Shown piece by piece: positions 45,833-59,000 of a stretch of 64,000 nucleotides of DNA. Source of the stretch: Branchiostoma floridae (taxonomy: Eukaryota > Chordata > Leptocardii > Amphioxiformes > Branchiostomatidae); assembly GCF_000003815.2 (NCBI RefSeq), contig NC_049991.1, positions 16,060,971 through 16,124,970 of the forward strand, given 5' to 3'. Positions within the stretch are counted from its first letter, which is position 1. Each line of letters begins with the position of its first letter. Made by a program: the position numbers and the translations under genes. The notes under the pieces were generated by a model, which was not told the origin of the DNA, searched no databases, and saw nothing but the letters and a program-made list of their open reading frames with translations.

Positions 45833-46243
45833 AAGGCTTAGGTCCCATTTCCTGAAACGGGGCCCGGTCGGGATGTTTGCGGAAACGAAAAATGAAACTG
45901 TTTACCAAGGAATATACAAAAATTATGCACCTTTTTTAAAGGTTCTGTGTGTTTTGTTGCCTTCCTCATCATATTTTTCGTTTCCGAAAGCTACCCGGTC
46001 GGGTCTTAGCCTGGCGGTACCATCAGGAAAGTAGTGCTCCGGCGTTCATTATATACTACATAGATCTATTATTCTATATGCAGTCGCTTCTAGCTCTGAC
46101 ATTCATTATACACTATACTGTATACACTGTCGCTTCTCTGCTGATCCAACAGATAGCAGAAGCGAACATTGGAGCGGACTACTGTGATGGTTCCCAGGGC
46201 CGAGGCTAGTCGGGTCCCGGGTTGGAAACTGGGACCTAGGCCT
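45833..46243. mobile_element. Possible 411-bp TIR element
   Basis: AGGCTTAGGTCCCATTTCC at the left is matched, with mismatches, by AGGCCTAGGTCCCAGTTTCC on the other strand at the right, and a GGTCGGG/CCCGAC pair follows inward. Inner segments CGTTTCC and GGAAACG also pair. No target duplication seen. Confidence 0.4.
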
Positions 46244-46899
46244 GAGTGTAAGCGCATACACTGCCCCACGGTGTAGACTTTACAGTGTTTGTTTGCAATG
46301 TACTTTATGTAGGGCTTCTCTGTGATCACCATTACCTAATCACCACCACACACAGTTATAATAATTACAAGTAGACCTAATTTCAGCAGATGTGAATTGT
46401 ACCGGGTTTACTGGCGGGCCGAGGGATCAGAGTAATGGCTTTACAAGCCCTGGTGGGAATTTCAATTATTGCAATTATTCGCTAGTTTCTGCTCTCCAAT
46501 CCCCTATGGACTTTTCTGGAAGTATATATTTCGGAACACGAGTTGGGGATGGGAGATCACCTGGCTGTCACTGCGTGAGCGGGTGTCTGGCTACAGTGCT
46601 GTTGAAAACATTTGAGTGGTTTCTTCTTTTAGCACCTTGTTTCAACGCTAGGTTTTTCTATGGATAAAGATTGGGTAGCGGAAATAGGCTGCCTGGTTCA
46701 ATAATTGAAAAGTGCGGGTCACTTTCTTTTGATCCACCTGTAACTTTGATCACCGGGTGCAGTGTTTTCAGAAATTTGCTGAATATTTCGAAAGAAAGCG
46801 GGCCAATTTCTTGAACTTCCTCTTCAAACTGTTTTCCCAAAAGAACATATCTTACTGGTGACGTTGAAAGTAGGTGTGTCGAGCATGGAGTTTCAAGAA

Positions 46900-47091
46900 A
46901 TTTCCTTGCGCTTTGGTCAAACCGCGAGAACTACTTTGGGGCATCCTCCTCCGCGCGGATGGATCTCCATGCGCCCACGGCGTCCTGAGTCACATCCGGG
47001 CACTGCGCCCATGACGTCAGGCTGCCAGATCCGCCATTGTGTCGGTGGTGGGTCCGAAGCTCGGAGAATGAACGGCGGTTCACATTTGGCC
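46900..47091 (+). promoter_or_regulatory. CpG-rich SMURF 5' region with CRE site
   Basis: GC-rich sequence directly upstream of the SMURF start contains the palindrome TGACGTCA (47012-47019, CREB/ATF), an ETS-like CATCCGGG (about 46992) and a YY1-like CCGCCATTG (about 47031). An open frame continues upstream from 46858, but homology to vertebrate SMURF begins only at 47092. Confidence 0.45.
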
Positions 47092-50000
47092 ATGTCTCGG
47101 CCAGGAGGACCGCGGAACGGGGCGATGAAAATACGTCTGACAGGTAGTGTGGTTTCTTTGCTACTAGTATACCGAAAATGGCGGTCGTACGCGGTGTTTC
47201 TGGCGAGATACGGACAGTTTTCTGTGGGTGGCCTCGTTGGAAATATAATATTGACTCGACCGCCGAGCAATCTGTTGTGCATATTTATGTGGTGTGTAGG
47301 CCAGGACTTGAGGGGCTAAGGATCCTGCATTTCTGTGGTCGTTTCGTCATGACTCCTCTCTGTGTTCTGAAGACGATAAAGGGAGTGTCCACCGTTGACT
47401 GTACCCTGTCTGCCTTCGACTGGAATGTGTTGGAAAAATGAAATTCCTCAGTTTTGGGGTCAAAGGTTTTCAGTATTTTAACCTGCAAACTAGAAAGGCC
47501 GACATTTGCTTGAGAGCAAATACAGCATATTTCAGCCATCATGCAACAATAGGCTATTTCAAAATCACCCATTTGAAAAATCACTTTTACTAATGACGGT
47601 TTAACCCAAAAATGAGTCTTACAAAATTCCCCCGTTCAAGAATGGACTCCAGTGCACCCTATGTGAATTTGCACAATAGACCAGTCCAGAAATACTCCCA
47701 CTGAAACCTTGGCCTTTTGAATAAGAAACCAAATCCAAAATTGAATTTAGCAAAAAAGGTCCCAGTGCATAAAAAGGTATGATAGACCAGTCTAAAAACA
47801 CTTCACTAAAATTGAATTTTGAATCATCACCCGTTCAAAACTGAATTTGAAAAAATCCCCCTTCCGTGTGCAAAAAATGGACTCTTCCATGTAAAGTAGA
47901 GCAGTCCAAAAATACATCCGCTAAAATAGGACTTTGACATAATCACTGAAGTCCAAAAAATGGATTTTAAAGAAAGCCCCCTCTATGCAAGAATGGACTC
48001 TTCCAGAACACCCATGTAAAATTGCAAATTAGACCAGTCCAAAAATAACCCTACTGAAAGACTTTGACAAACTAGAGGTCACCAAAGTCCAAAATATGAA
48101 TTTTGAAAAATCCCCCCTCCGTGCGAGAATAGACTCTTCCAGCACACATTCTGTAAAATTTCCAATTAGACCTGTCCAAAAATGCATCCACTGAAAGACT
48201 TCACCAGTCCAATGATGAATTTAAAAAAAAAAATTAACCCCTCAGTGTAAGAATGGACTCTTCCAGATAACACCGGGCTCGCTGATTGGCTGCCACCCCC
48301 CCCTCTTTAGGATATAGATTCAGGCTAAGTGATTGGTTACCTATCTAATTAGATTAAATAGACATATATGCCAGTAGGTGCAATCTGCAGCTGGGGGTCA
48401 ACGACCTTAAGGTCATTGACCCCTCTGGCTATTGGAAAATGACAAAAAAATCCCCAAATATATCATTTTGACGTAGTCTATGACAAAAATTATACATGTG
48501 TCATTTGAATAAATATCTAGTGCACCCTTTTACCAAAATTTAGGTCATTTGGTTTTAAAACCAGAGCACAAGAGCCAAAAGTGTAATTTTTGGTCATAAA
48601 ATGGCCAAATAATCGCAAAATTGAGCATTTTATTGTACCGTATGCCTCAAGTGTTATTGAATCCATGTGCGCATATATCTAGGGCACTCCTATACCAAAT
48701 TTCAGGTCATCCGGTTCTAAAACCAAGGTACATGAGCCAAAAGTGTCCTTTTTTGGTAAAAAAAATGACCAAAAAATCGCAAAAATAAGTATTTCGTTAT
48801 ACTGTACACCAAAACTGATATTGAATATATATGGGGGACTTATCAAGGCACATCTGTACCAAATTTCAGCTCATTCGGTTATAATACCAGGGTACAGGGG
48901 GCCCAAATATACAGTTTTGGTCTTAAGATGACCAAAAAACCTTAATAAAATCATTTAAGAGACAGATATCGAAAAAATGAAAAAAACGTCCGAGGGTATT
49001 GGCCCACTCTACCCTTGTGCCAAATTTCAAGTCATTCGGTTGAGGAACAAGGGAGATACCGTGTTCTGAAGATTTGACAGGAGAAAGAAAGAAAGAAAGA
49101 AAGAAAGAAACATTACGAATACAATATATTTCACCATACCTATGGTATGGCTGAAATATAATGAAAACAAAGCAGCTGTGGATTGGGGGGGGGGGGTATC
49201 TTGGAAGAAGCAGAATTATTATAGTGTTTCCATATTTTGCTGGTATCTTAGCATATTACATACTTTGATCCATATAATGACGTTACATTGTGGCATGATC
49301 AAAACTCAATTAGAAACTCGTTAACGTCGTAAATCTAAGTCGTCAGTGTTAGCCATCATGACACCCAGGTATGCAGGCCTGACATACCTGTAACCGAAAC
49401 AATACACAACCTGACCGTACATACATAGACTTGACTTTGATGCCAGAATGAAGATCTCTGACCCCGAACTTGACAGCAAGTCTAGATGATCGGAAGTGAG
49501 AGCGAACCATGTGTCAGATGTGTCTGTCATACCGACTCAACATCAGAATACAGGAGGCCCAACTTGGTAGCATAGTGAGAAGGCCTGGGTCAAGTGTGAC
49601 AGGGACAAATATACCTGTACTACTGTAGTCAAGTGCTCAGGAACAATTTTAATTCCATGATGACAGATCTGTAAGAAGGTCAACAACGTACATCAAAGTG
49701 AAGATATAATATATGTGAAGATTATGTGTATTATCTTTTTGATATACCAAATGAAATTGCTTATTACACTTCAAATAATCATAAAAGCTCAAGGAAAGTT
49801 TTTTTCCACCCTTCCAGGGTGGAATGAAAACAAACTGCTAATGCTGACTGGGACACGAGCCATGTTTACTGACAAGATTCCTTGCTCTTTTTACACGGAT
49901 GTTGCCAATAGGACCTTTGCAGGGGCCAATGTGTGTGTTGTTTCTTTTTCTTTGTTTTGTGTCTGCTGCGAGTACGGTCCCTCTCATCTTGTCTGGCCAT

Positions 50001-53000
50001 TTTTACTAGCCTCCACCAGGCCTTGCTACGGGGGTACAGGGGTCGTAGAATTTGGCAAGAAAGAACAACTTAGGTTAAAGCATGTGCGACTAGTCTATGG
50101 TAGCAAAACTCCACTGGCAAATTATTCTCACTATTTATATATATTTATTATAGCCAGTGTAGCCAGTCTGGTAGAGACTACCATTTTACAATCTCTCTTC
50201 AGACCAGCTTGACTCACCAGTCACCACATGTTTCATCCACAGATGTAATTACAACTAAAGCCACCCCTACTGGGTGATAAGAGGTAGGGGACCAACATAA
50301 TTGGTGTAATTGCGAGAAGGAGTAACTAGAAATTGTCCTGGCAAATGTAGGTTTCTAGTAGAAGTGTATTGACTGACTTCTAGTGGTTGGAAAGTGTATT
50401 CAAAAGCAATAGATTGTGATGGTGTTGACAAATGATGTCTCACTTCAAAAAAGGTGATATCTCAAAAGTTAAATCCAACAGCAAGGACACGCGTAGATAG
50501 TTTCGGCTGCTCATGCATAGGCTGAAAGAGTTGTGTATCCTGCCTTTTCAGTGTATAACATACGACCCATTTTCACTTGGTAATATCACAAATGTCTGGT
50601 AGTTGTAGTACCAGTCCACGTTTTGTGATGTAAGTGAAGTAATGGTGTCTGTTAAGACAGATGATCCCTGTAATCCATTCTAGGCCAGCCTGAGATTAGG
50701 GACAGTAAGTCAGCATGCTTAAACATAGTAGTTCAACAATGCGCATTGTACACACAGGTCATGAGGTTGGATCTGCGGTAAGTTTGAAGACATCTGAATC
50801 TGCGTGGCATTTAGGGTATGTACACGTATGATAAGGACTGCACTTGGGAAGTTGCTTTTGACTATGTTTCGTTTATACGTTCACAGTTGTCTTACATAAG
50901 ACGCATAAAGTCAGAGGACTTATACAACAGAAAATTATAACATCCTGTGAGTAGTTTTGATAGAATAATATTAGTGTAAAAAAACAAGTAAAGTTAGGTT
51001 AGGGAAATTATTGGCATTTCAGATTATTGAAAAAAGATGTTTTTACTTGTTCTATACATGTAAGGAGACCTTGGTCATTCATATTTTCTCCTCAGTCATT
51101 GTTCAGTGACATGAAATAATTGCTGTTTAAAAAGGTTGGGGTCATTAAGGTTAAACAATGTCATGAAAGATTGATGTCGGTGTGTGCATTGTTGATCAAA
51201 ACAATGATTAACTAACAATTATAAAGTACTGGTATAATGTATACCAGGATATTTTAACAGAAAAACAATTTGATATAAACTTTGTAAACCTCAATCATTG
51301 TGGTTTGGCAGTTTGAAAGGTGTCCCAAAACCACAGGAACTCGTGTATTTAGGGTTATATTATTTTTTTAAAATCACAATATCACTGTCAATGACACTGT
51401 GAAAGTTTATTAGGCCTGCTCCCCACACCTTTTTTGGTTTAGCCGTGAAACTACGTACAGAAATAATCTCTGATTGGTGACAACATCCGGTATGTGGGTG
51501 TCATAATGTTCTTGTACCATTTTCTCAGACAGGGAGAGGCCACCTCAAGTGGTCGTCAAACAGTTTAGCTACGGTATGGTCAAAACAAGTACTCTCAGTT
51601 TGTAGTAAACACTTAGCTGCTTCAAGTTCTTGTTGTATGAGTTGGACATATGGTGGTGGCTATGGTCAGTTTTGAAAGACTGCATAAAGCAAACAGGTGT
51701 GTGGAGAACATTAGCCTATGATTAGGCAAATTCAAACGGTGCGAATGATTTTCATGAGTTAGGGTGCCTGTGAAATTGGGGTTGCTCAGTTCAGCAATTT
51801 TGTGGTAAGTCGTCAGTGGTTACCTAGTTTTGAACCTGGATGCATTCCAGCATGACTGATCTTTGCCCTGCAGTGTCTGGCAGTTCTGTAACAATATGGC
51901 CATTATGCAGAAATGTTATCTTGTCTTTCCTTTCTTCTTATCAGTGTTTGCATCTTCTAGAATATCCTTTGATTTGGGTTCATTCCTGTGTGTAAACAAG
52001 GTATGTCTCATGGCAAGGAGGTTAGGGAATGTGGGTGCCTGCTAAGTAATGCCTTATGGAATGCCTGAGTAATTCATACAGCTCTAATAATATGAGTAAT
52101 ACTAATAGTGTTCTTCAAAGAAGGCATTTCTTCAATTTGTGATTCCCTGAAAATGTACAAGCAATAGGCCAGGCTTAAATTGTGCATGTCCAACCCTTTG
52201 GGTTGACCAATGATATCTAACCTCATGAACATTTACGATTTACACTCTCTTGGCATGAGATATTCTTCCAGAGCTGAAGCGCTAGTCCATCAGTGTCAGG
52301 CAGACTTCGGTGGTTTCGTTATCAGGTAATGGTACCCAGCAAGTCAAGTTCCCATTAGAAAGTGTGCTTAGACAGTTATCTTCCAGTGTTTGCTGGGCAT
52401 GAGCTGTGGTGTTGGGGCTCCGCAGCAAACAGGGATGCAGGGCTTGAAATTAATTTTGTGGATTAGGTGCACTGGTGCAACCAACTTTTTAAGTTGGGTG
52501 CGGCAAGAAATTTTGAGGTGCACCAGACAAGATAAAGCAGAATGTTAGAAAAACCTAATTTTGATGAACCCAAATTCCAAGTTCAAATCTTGAACAAGTA
52601 ATATGATAGACATTTTCTAACGCTGAAATGTCAAGAATATTGTGTATACTACTAGTATGCTTCGATATCTTTACATACGTAAACCTATGAAAGTATTTGT
52701 ATGCACCCACAGAAAAAATTCGGTGCACAGCTCCAATTTTGGATGCACCAAGGTGCACTGCCACATGCACCCAGTATTTGGAGCCCTGAGAGGGTTGACA
52801 GGACGACTGCTAATCTGAGAAGGAAGTTGGGCCTCTCCTGCTGGCTTGCACTGAAAGGATGAGATAGGCAGGGTATGGGAAATAGTCTGGACAAGTCTAC
52901 ATCATGATAGCTGCGGAGAAGAATTGTATGGTAGATGGTGATTGTTTCTTTGGAGCAAACCGGCCGCTAGATAAGAAAATAGTCTGGCTGTTGCCGCTTC

Positions 53001-56000
53001 CTGCTGTCGTTGATTTCAAGAGCCCTCCAAATTTTAAGATGTTGTTGTGATATAATACCAGAGGATTAACTGTTATGAGGTTAATTTATTAGCTGTCATA
53101 AGTGGTTATATGAATAGTTTTCGATAAGTTTTTCAATTTTGTTTATTACTATTCTTCACCTGTACGTTCATAAATATATAACCTTTAGAGCAAGTGACTG
53201 AGAGGTAACATGGCATGTGGAACTAACCACAGACATCTTTGCAATGCTTCCCCACTACCTGGAATTCTGTGCATGGGCGTGCAGTAGGGCCTGCAAGCCC
53301 AGATACTAGCCAGTACTAATACTAACCCAGAGCTAAGTGGGACACAGGGAGTGTAGAGAGAAAAGGTTGTATGACTGTGCAGTATGCAGAGTCATGGCAT
53401 GGGAGACTAAACCTGTGTGATGGAGAGCAGGATAAATACCTGACAGCTTCTGTATACAGTGGGGAGGAAGTCTGGGAAATCGGAGTCTGGTCATGTGCTC
53501 TTGTTAGTTTGGGTGTAGGGTGCCAAGGTTCCACTACAGAAGGGCTTTGGCAGGCCCTAACAGTTTGTACTTCTGACTTATGATTCAGTTTCTCTGAAAA
53601 AGAGAGGCAGAAGAAAGAAAGTTTTCACTGTTTATTTTCTAGTTTTTGATAAAGCTACCCGTCTGAAGGTGTTTTATAGCATACAGCACTTCTGTAATTT
53701 ACCTCTGCATGGGTTATGTCTAAAAATTATTGCACACTGTTGATTTTTATAGAAGTAGATGTAAAGTTACTGCATTCAGTTGTAGTTCAGTTGGGTTTTT
53801 ATGATGACATTTTTATATTGAAATATAAAGTGATTTTTTGTTGTATAGACCTAAAATAAGTATGTTCAGTGTCATTGTATGAATGATTTTGCGATAATTG
53901 ACTGTAAAATATGCATATGTAATATAGTGAAGAACGAGAAATGATCAGTGTGTCATTGATTAAATCTGACCTTCAATTTCCCTTTTTCTCAGTATGTAAT
54001 GTTCCTTGAAAAACTGGTTGGCAAAATGTGGTATTGGCTATCCCTTTTGGGTAGAGAAAGTATGCTAGCCTGAAGGGGGAAAGGAAAGAGAGCAGGATGC
54101 TCAGTGCTGAAGGTTTCTTCCAGAGTTGGACTGGGAAGGAAAGGCATCTGTGTGAAGTTTCCATGGAGGAAGCATTCTCCAGCCAAGTTTCTGTGAATCA
54201 CATATTTGCTGGTTACACCAACTTTGGCCATGTCTGAGACAGCTGTCTAGGCTAGGCTCAGACTGAGCAGAACTAGAGGAATGGAGAATTACTGTTTACA
54301 TCTACGGAATAAGACAGGACCTATTTCTTAGAACTGGTGCAAGGAACCAAATGTTATCCTTGGCTTAGTTATTCTTTGTTAGCTCTGCTATATTGAATTA
54401 TCAGACTACAAAAATAGCTCAATTTGATCTGTATCAATACATGAGAGACAGCAGACTTGTTTCTGGGGGATCCAATATTGCCTTGATTGATGCAGAAGGC
54501 ATTCCATGTGATTTTAGGTTTCTCTCAATTCTCTGCTTTGTATATCATAAGAAAATCAATGTAGTTTGTAGTTAAACACAGCCCTTCATTTGCGATGCAG
54601 GTGTTGTAAAAAATCTATTTCATGTTTTGTATGGGTAACTTTCAGATCTGCTTGTTCTGGCCACAGTACAGTTCTGTCTCCTTGGAACAGCTTGTCTTGT
54701 TCAAGTTTTATTTAGTTGGGTGTACTGTTTGTTGTTGCAGCTCAAAAGCAGAATGTAAAGCTGTATGTAGAGAGACAGTAAGACCGGATGAGATAGTCTA
54801 TTTATGATTATCTTGAAATTAATTGAAATTTAAAAAAATGGTTAGTGTAGCACTGTAGGTGACAAAATTATTGGACAATTGCATAATCTATTATGTTTTA
54901 CCTGAAATGTTACAACCTTTTGTCTACAAAAACTGTTCCAGTACCTTGAAGTGCATGCCAAGAATAGTGGGAGACTGTATCATTTCTCTATGGTTGTTCC
55001 AAGAATAATGTGGCACAAGTTAGTGGCACTTTGAAAATGGTGCGCCCATCCTATCGGAAGTTTTCTTTTCTAAGCATGGGTATTTGGATGGTGGAAATAC
55101 CTCAATCGAAGCCATTTATTTCTGAAAATAGTCCTTACTGTTGCTGGCTTACTCTTCATTTACATGGAGTAGCTCCCTGGCAGCATCTAGAAACAGGACT
55201 TGCCAGTAGTCTATATCAGTAGGAACATTATTTTCACAGCTTAAATGTAGCAAAATAGACCACCTAGCAATGTGTAGAGAAGCTTAGGTAATTCAAAAGG
55301 GGTAAAGTTTATTCCAGACTGTCGAATCCACTCTAGTTTGGGGCTATATGGACCTTCAAAGTTATCCCCCATGCAGACAGCGGCCCCAGTACTGGTGTGG
55401 TATACATGGGAACATTGCCAACATCCTGTCATGGTCACAGGACCAAGATCTTATCATCTTATAGATTTCCTTCTGTGCAAATTAAGCACTTTGAATTTCA
55501 AATCAGAGGTGAGCTACTGTGGTAAGGTTCGGGGCAAGTGTCATAGAAGTTCTAAACATAAATGCTTCTAGCATTCAGATAGGAAGAGATATTTTACATG
55601 ATAAGTACAGCCATTGCTCTAGTAGTTGAAAGATGAAATGTATATGTATGATGTGACTTGGCCTGGTTTGGTGTTTTGGTTGATGATGTGTGGTTCCAGG
55701 CTAAGCCTGATTGTGGTCTGTAGCAAGTGACCCGTGTCTGTGTTTTAACAGTTGGTGCCCTAAAACACATGTACATGTACATGTACAGCCTTTGTCAGCC
55801 AGGAGCCTGAACTTTCAGGGGTGTGTCTGTACCTGGATACAGCTGGGAGGGATAGGGAGTGTAACACTAACAATGTCCCATGGCTTATGGTAGAGTATAA
55901 AAGTGTCGTGAGGTGCATGTGTGCAGTACGTCGCTCGCCTGAGTGTGTGTCTTAGAGCAGACGTCAAGTGTGGCCTGGAATGTGGGAGTCAATAGGAATG

Positions 56001-59000
56001 TTTTCAGAGTGGTGCATGAATGGCAATGACTCCCACCTTCTGGAAGAAAAGGGTTGGGTTGATATTGGGACTGAAAATCCAATTCAGCATGCTCAAATTA
56101 GTTCTTTCTGGCTTTACCAATTCTAGGAAACATTTAGTCATGGGGCTAGCATGTGAGGGAGTCAAAGAGACAGAATGGTCCTTTGATTCTCTATTGTGAA
56201 GTGACTTTGACCTTAAACAAGTCTATCGTCGACTTTATACTTCTTTCTCACAGATACGTCAGGACCCTGAAGGATAGTTAGCATTGCAAAATGTATAAAC
56301 ATCCTTTTGATAGGAAATCTCCCGTTGTGGTTTTTTTATGTATACTAATCTTTTTGTAAGACCTTCTCAAGTTCTCATCTGTAAAGCCGTTACTTCTGTT
56401 TTTGATGGGAAGTCTGTCGGCTTGCTGCCGCCTTACCAAGAGTTAGATCACCATTTATGCAGCATGGCAGACAGGAAGAAACACATGGCGCACAGAAGCT
56501 GGGCAAAAATTATCCAGTAATGATCTGTTTTCTCTGTCCTCCCCCCTTCCTCTCCAAGTTCCTGCAGCCTATTGATCCAAGGTGTACCTTGACCCTGGGT
56601 TGACTTGTGTAGGCTGCAGGGTGGGGTCCTGGGAGACATGCTTGGCTGGTCCCTACATGGACATGTGAATGGTTCCTATCACAGCTGCCTATAATGCCTC
56701 ATTAGGACAAGCATCTGTGGTCTAGGAGACTGTCTCAAGGTCTCTGGTGTAGACCTTTCCCTTCTGAGGGTCACTGTGGAAGATTAAGTGTCCTATTTCT
56801 TTTGAAATTTCTTTCAGAGTTTCTTATTGAACAAAAAAAGCCTGAATTATTTTATGGACTTCATTTTACTTTTAGGAAACTTTCTAAATTGGGATTTCCC
56901 TGATAAAGCAAAAATACCAGATAAGACAATGCCCCAGGCAATAGACAGACAGGAAATGTCTACTTAGTTGAATAAAAGAAAATAACTCTTGGTCCTACAT
57001 ATTCAGGTCCTATGTCTGTTGACTATGAGATACCAAAAGGTATAATCTTAGACAGGTCCAGTAATATATGCTTAGAAATGTTTAAGTTAGTTTCAAAGCT
57101 TTTTGGTCACAACGTACATCATAAAAAAAGTGTACCTGCACAGGTGAGAGATGGGGATGTGTATTGGGAAATGCAGACTCGTCAAGTACTTCATTTGTTA
57201 TGGATATGAAAGGGCCGTCCTCTTGAAGTAGCCTGTCTGGAGTAGCCTGGATGGGTGACACTGTGTTTGTCTAGCCATTGTCTCACTTGAAAGTTCCATT
57301 ATCTCAAGCTGAGGACCTGTCTGGATTTCACCTTTATCTTGCTAATTTTCTACATGACCAGAGCAAGATGACAACACCTGTGTATACCATTGGTTTTCCT
57401 TCCACATTTTACACCTATGCATGTGCATTATTATACCAATGTGGAGGGCACAGAGAATCTATGTTTAAGTACACTGCCTTTGTCTAGTATGTTTAAGGAT
57501 GGAAAAGGTTTGGGATGTTGTTTGCTGTCGGATTTACCTGTCTGTCTGTGTGACTGCTGATCAAATTTGACGAAACAAAGGGGCTTTATCGTCTCCTCCC
57601 CCCCACCATCTACAGAGGTGTCATTCCACAATGCTTCTGGTTCTGTTTTATTTTAAATCATTGATAATCAAGCTTCTAGGATTAATGAATCTTAAGTATT
57701 TTGTGCTTGTGTCCTTTTAGCCATCAGGGACTTGAAACAGTACTACAGGCAACCAACACTTACTACAGCAGTGTGTATGTTGCTATAGAGTTGGCAGGTC
57801 TCTTGCAAACATTACAGTCACATGGTTGTCCCAAACTTGGAATTTCTAAAGAACTTGGTACAAGGCCAAAATCCATCTTCTGTCTTGACCTATTAAAGAG
57901 CCATGATGTTTTGACTTGTTACCTAACAGGAGATGTCTGTAAAAACTTGTCTCCAAAGTTAAAGATTCCATTTCCTAGCATTTCCCCTCGGACTAGACTT
58001 CTGGTCTGGCACAAGGACACATGACAAATGTGTCCTATTCTTCCCACTGGAGATAGCCCAGTGTGAGTGACTGTCTAGCTACCTGTGCTGAAACCTTTGT
58101 GCTTGCATTGTGCATTCCTGTAATGATCACTGTTTGCTAAATGTCTGACCATGATTGATGGAACATTAATTGAACGTCTCTGTCAGTGTGTCTCTCCTGT
58201 AATGTCAGCCCTCTGGAGACACACAAATCTAAACATTGAAAACATTGTGGTGGTCTCATTATTATCAAATGATACTGATAATGTTATATAACTGAACTTA
58301 TTTTTCTGTTCTCTTGCAGTGTTATGTGCCAGAAATGTGTCCAAAAAAGACTTCTTCAGTAAGTATGAACATTTGTTATATGTTCAATGCATCATCGATT
58401 TCATCTATGTGATCAAAAAGTCGTGAGGAGACAGTTGTCTGCCTGGCACAAAGCCTCTTCATTGCTCTATTACAATAACAAGTGAATAATAATGTAAAAC
58501 ATATTCTTTGCAGATTGAAAAGTGAGAGTAAAACAAACTTAACCTTACCTGTAGTCAGGAAGTACTATTATCACCTGGGCAGACAGCATTGGAAACTGTC
58601 TTCCAGGGAATGCTAGAATTTACTGTACATGTACAGTAGCAGAAAGTTGACAGTAACTCCACTGAAAAGAAGAACTATTGTGAGAAAAAAAGAAATCAAC
58701 ACTCATCATCAATGATTGATGGATCATGAGGTCACTTGTCAATAGACAAAACCTGCTGTTGTAGAGGGGTTGAATTACAGATTCAGAGAGATATTCCCAG
58801 GCATATTAAATAGCACATCTATTCTTTTCCATGCTGGGAATGTTCCGGTTATCACTTTTGAAGAGCTCTTCTTGAAATTGAATAAAAAAGTGAACAATCG
58901 CAGATTTTTGTTCTACAGGAAGATAGTGGTTGAATAGAAAAGGGGAAGAGTGAAACTGCACTGTCTTAATTTTTCAACCTTAACCCTACTTGTGTTTGTG

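Larger units (their letters stand above)
47144..58319 (+). other. SMURF intron 1 (11.2 kb), no coding exon found
   Basis: Holds two degenerate tandem arrays (47640-48270, 48530-49162), a MITE at 52438-52788, a single terminus-like copy of the 24.1-kb element's end (GTCTGGTAGAGACTA near 50167), and microsatellites. From about 49700 on, reading frames are short and unremarkable. Confidence 0.6.

Noticed and set aside
46858-47091. N-terminal extension of SMURF from an upstream ATG at 46858 or 47068
   Set aside because: The frame is open, but similarity to vertebrate SMURF begins at MSRPGG (47092), and the upstream part reads like GC-rich 5' UTR.
47285-47584. Minus-strand 99-codon frame in SMURF intron 1
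   Set aside because: Overlaps repeat-derived sequence and has no homology or splice context.
49715-50212. 165-codon plus-strand frame in SMURF intron 1
   Set aside because: Composition is non-coding-like, no recognisable domain, and the end overlaps a transposon terminus fragment.
57701-58024. 107-codon frame just upstream of SMURF exon 2
   Set aside because: Not contiguous with the C2 reading, and no known SMURF exon lies there.
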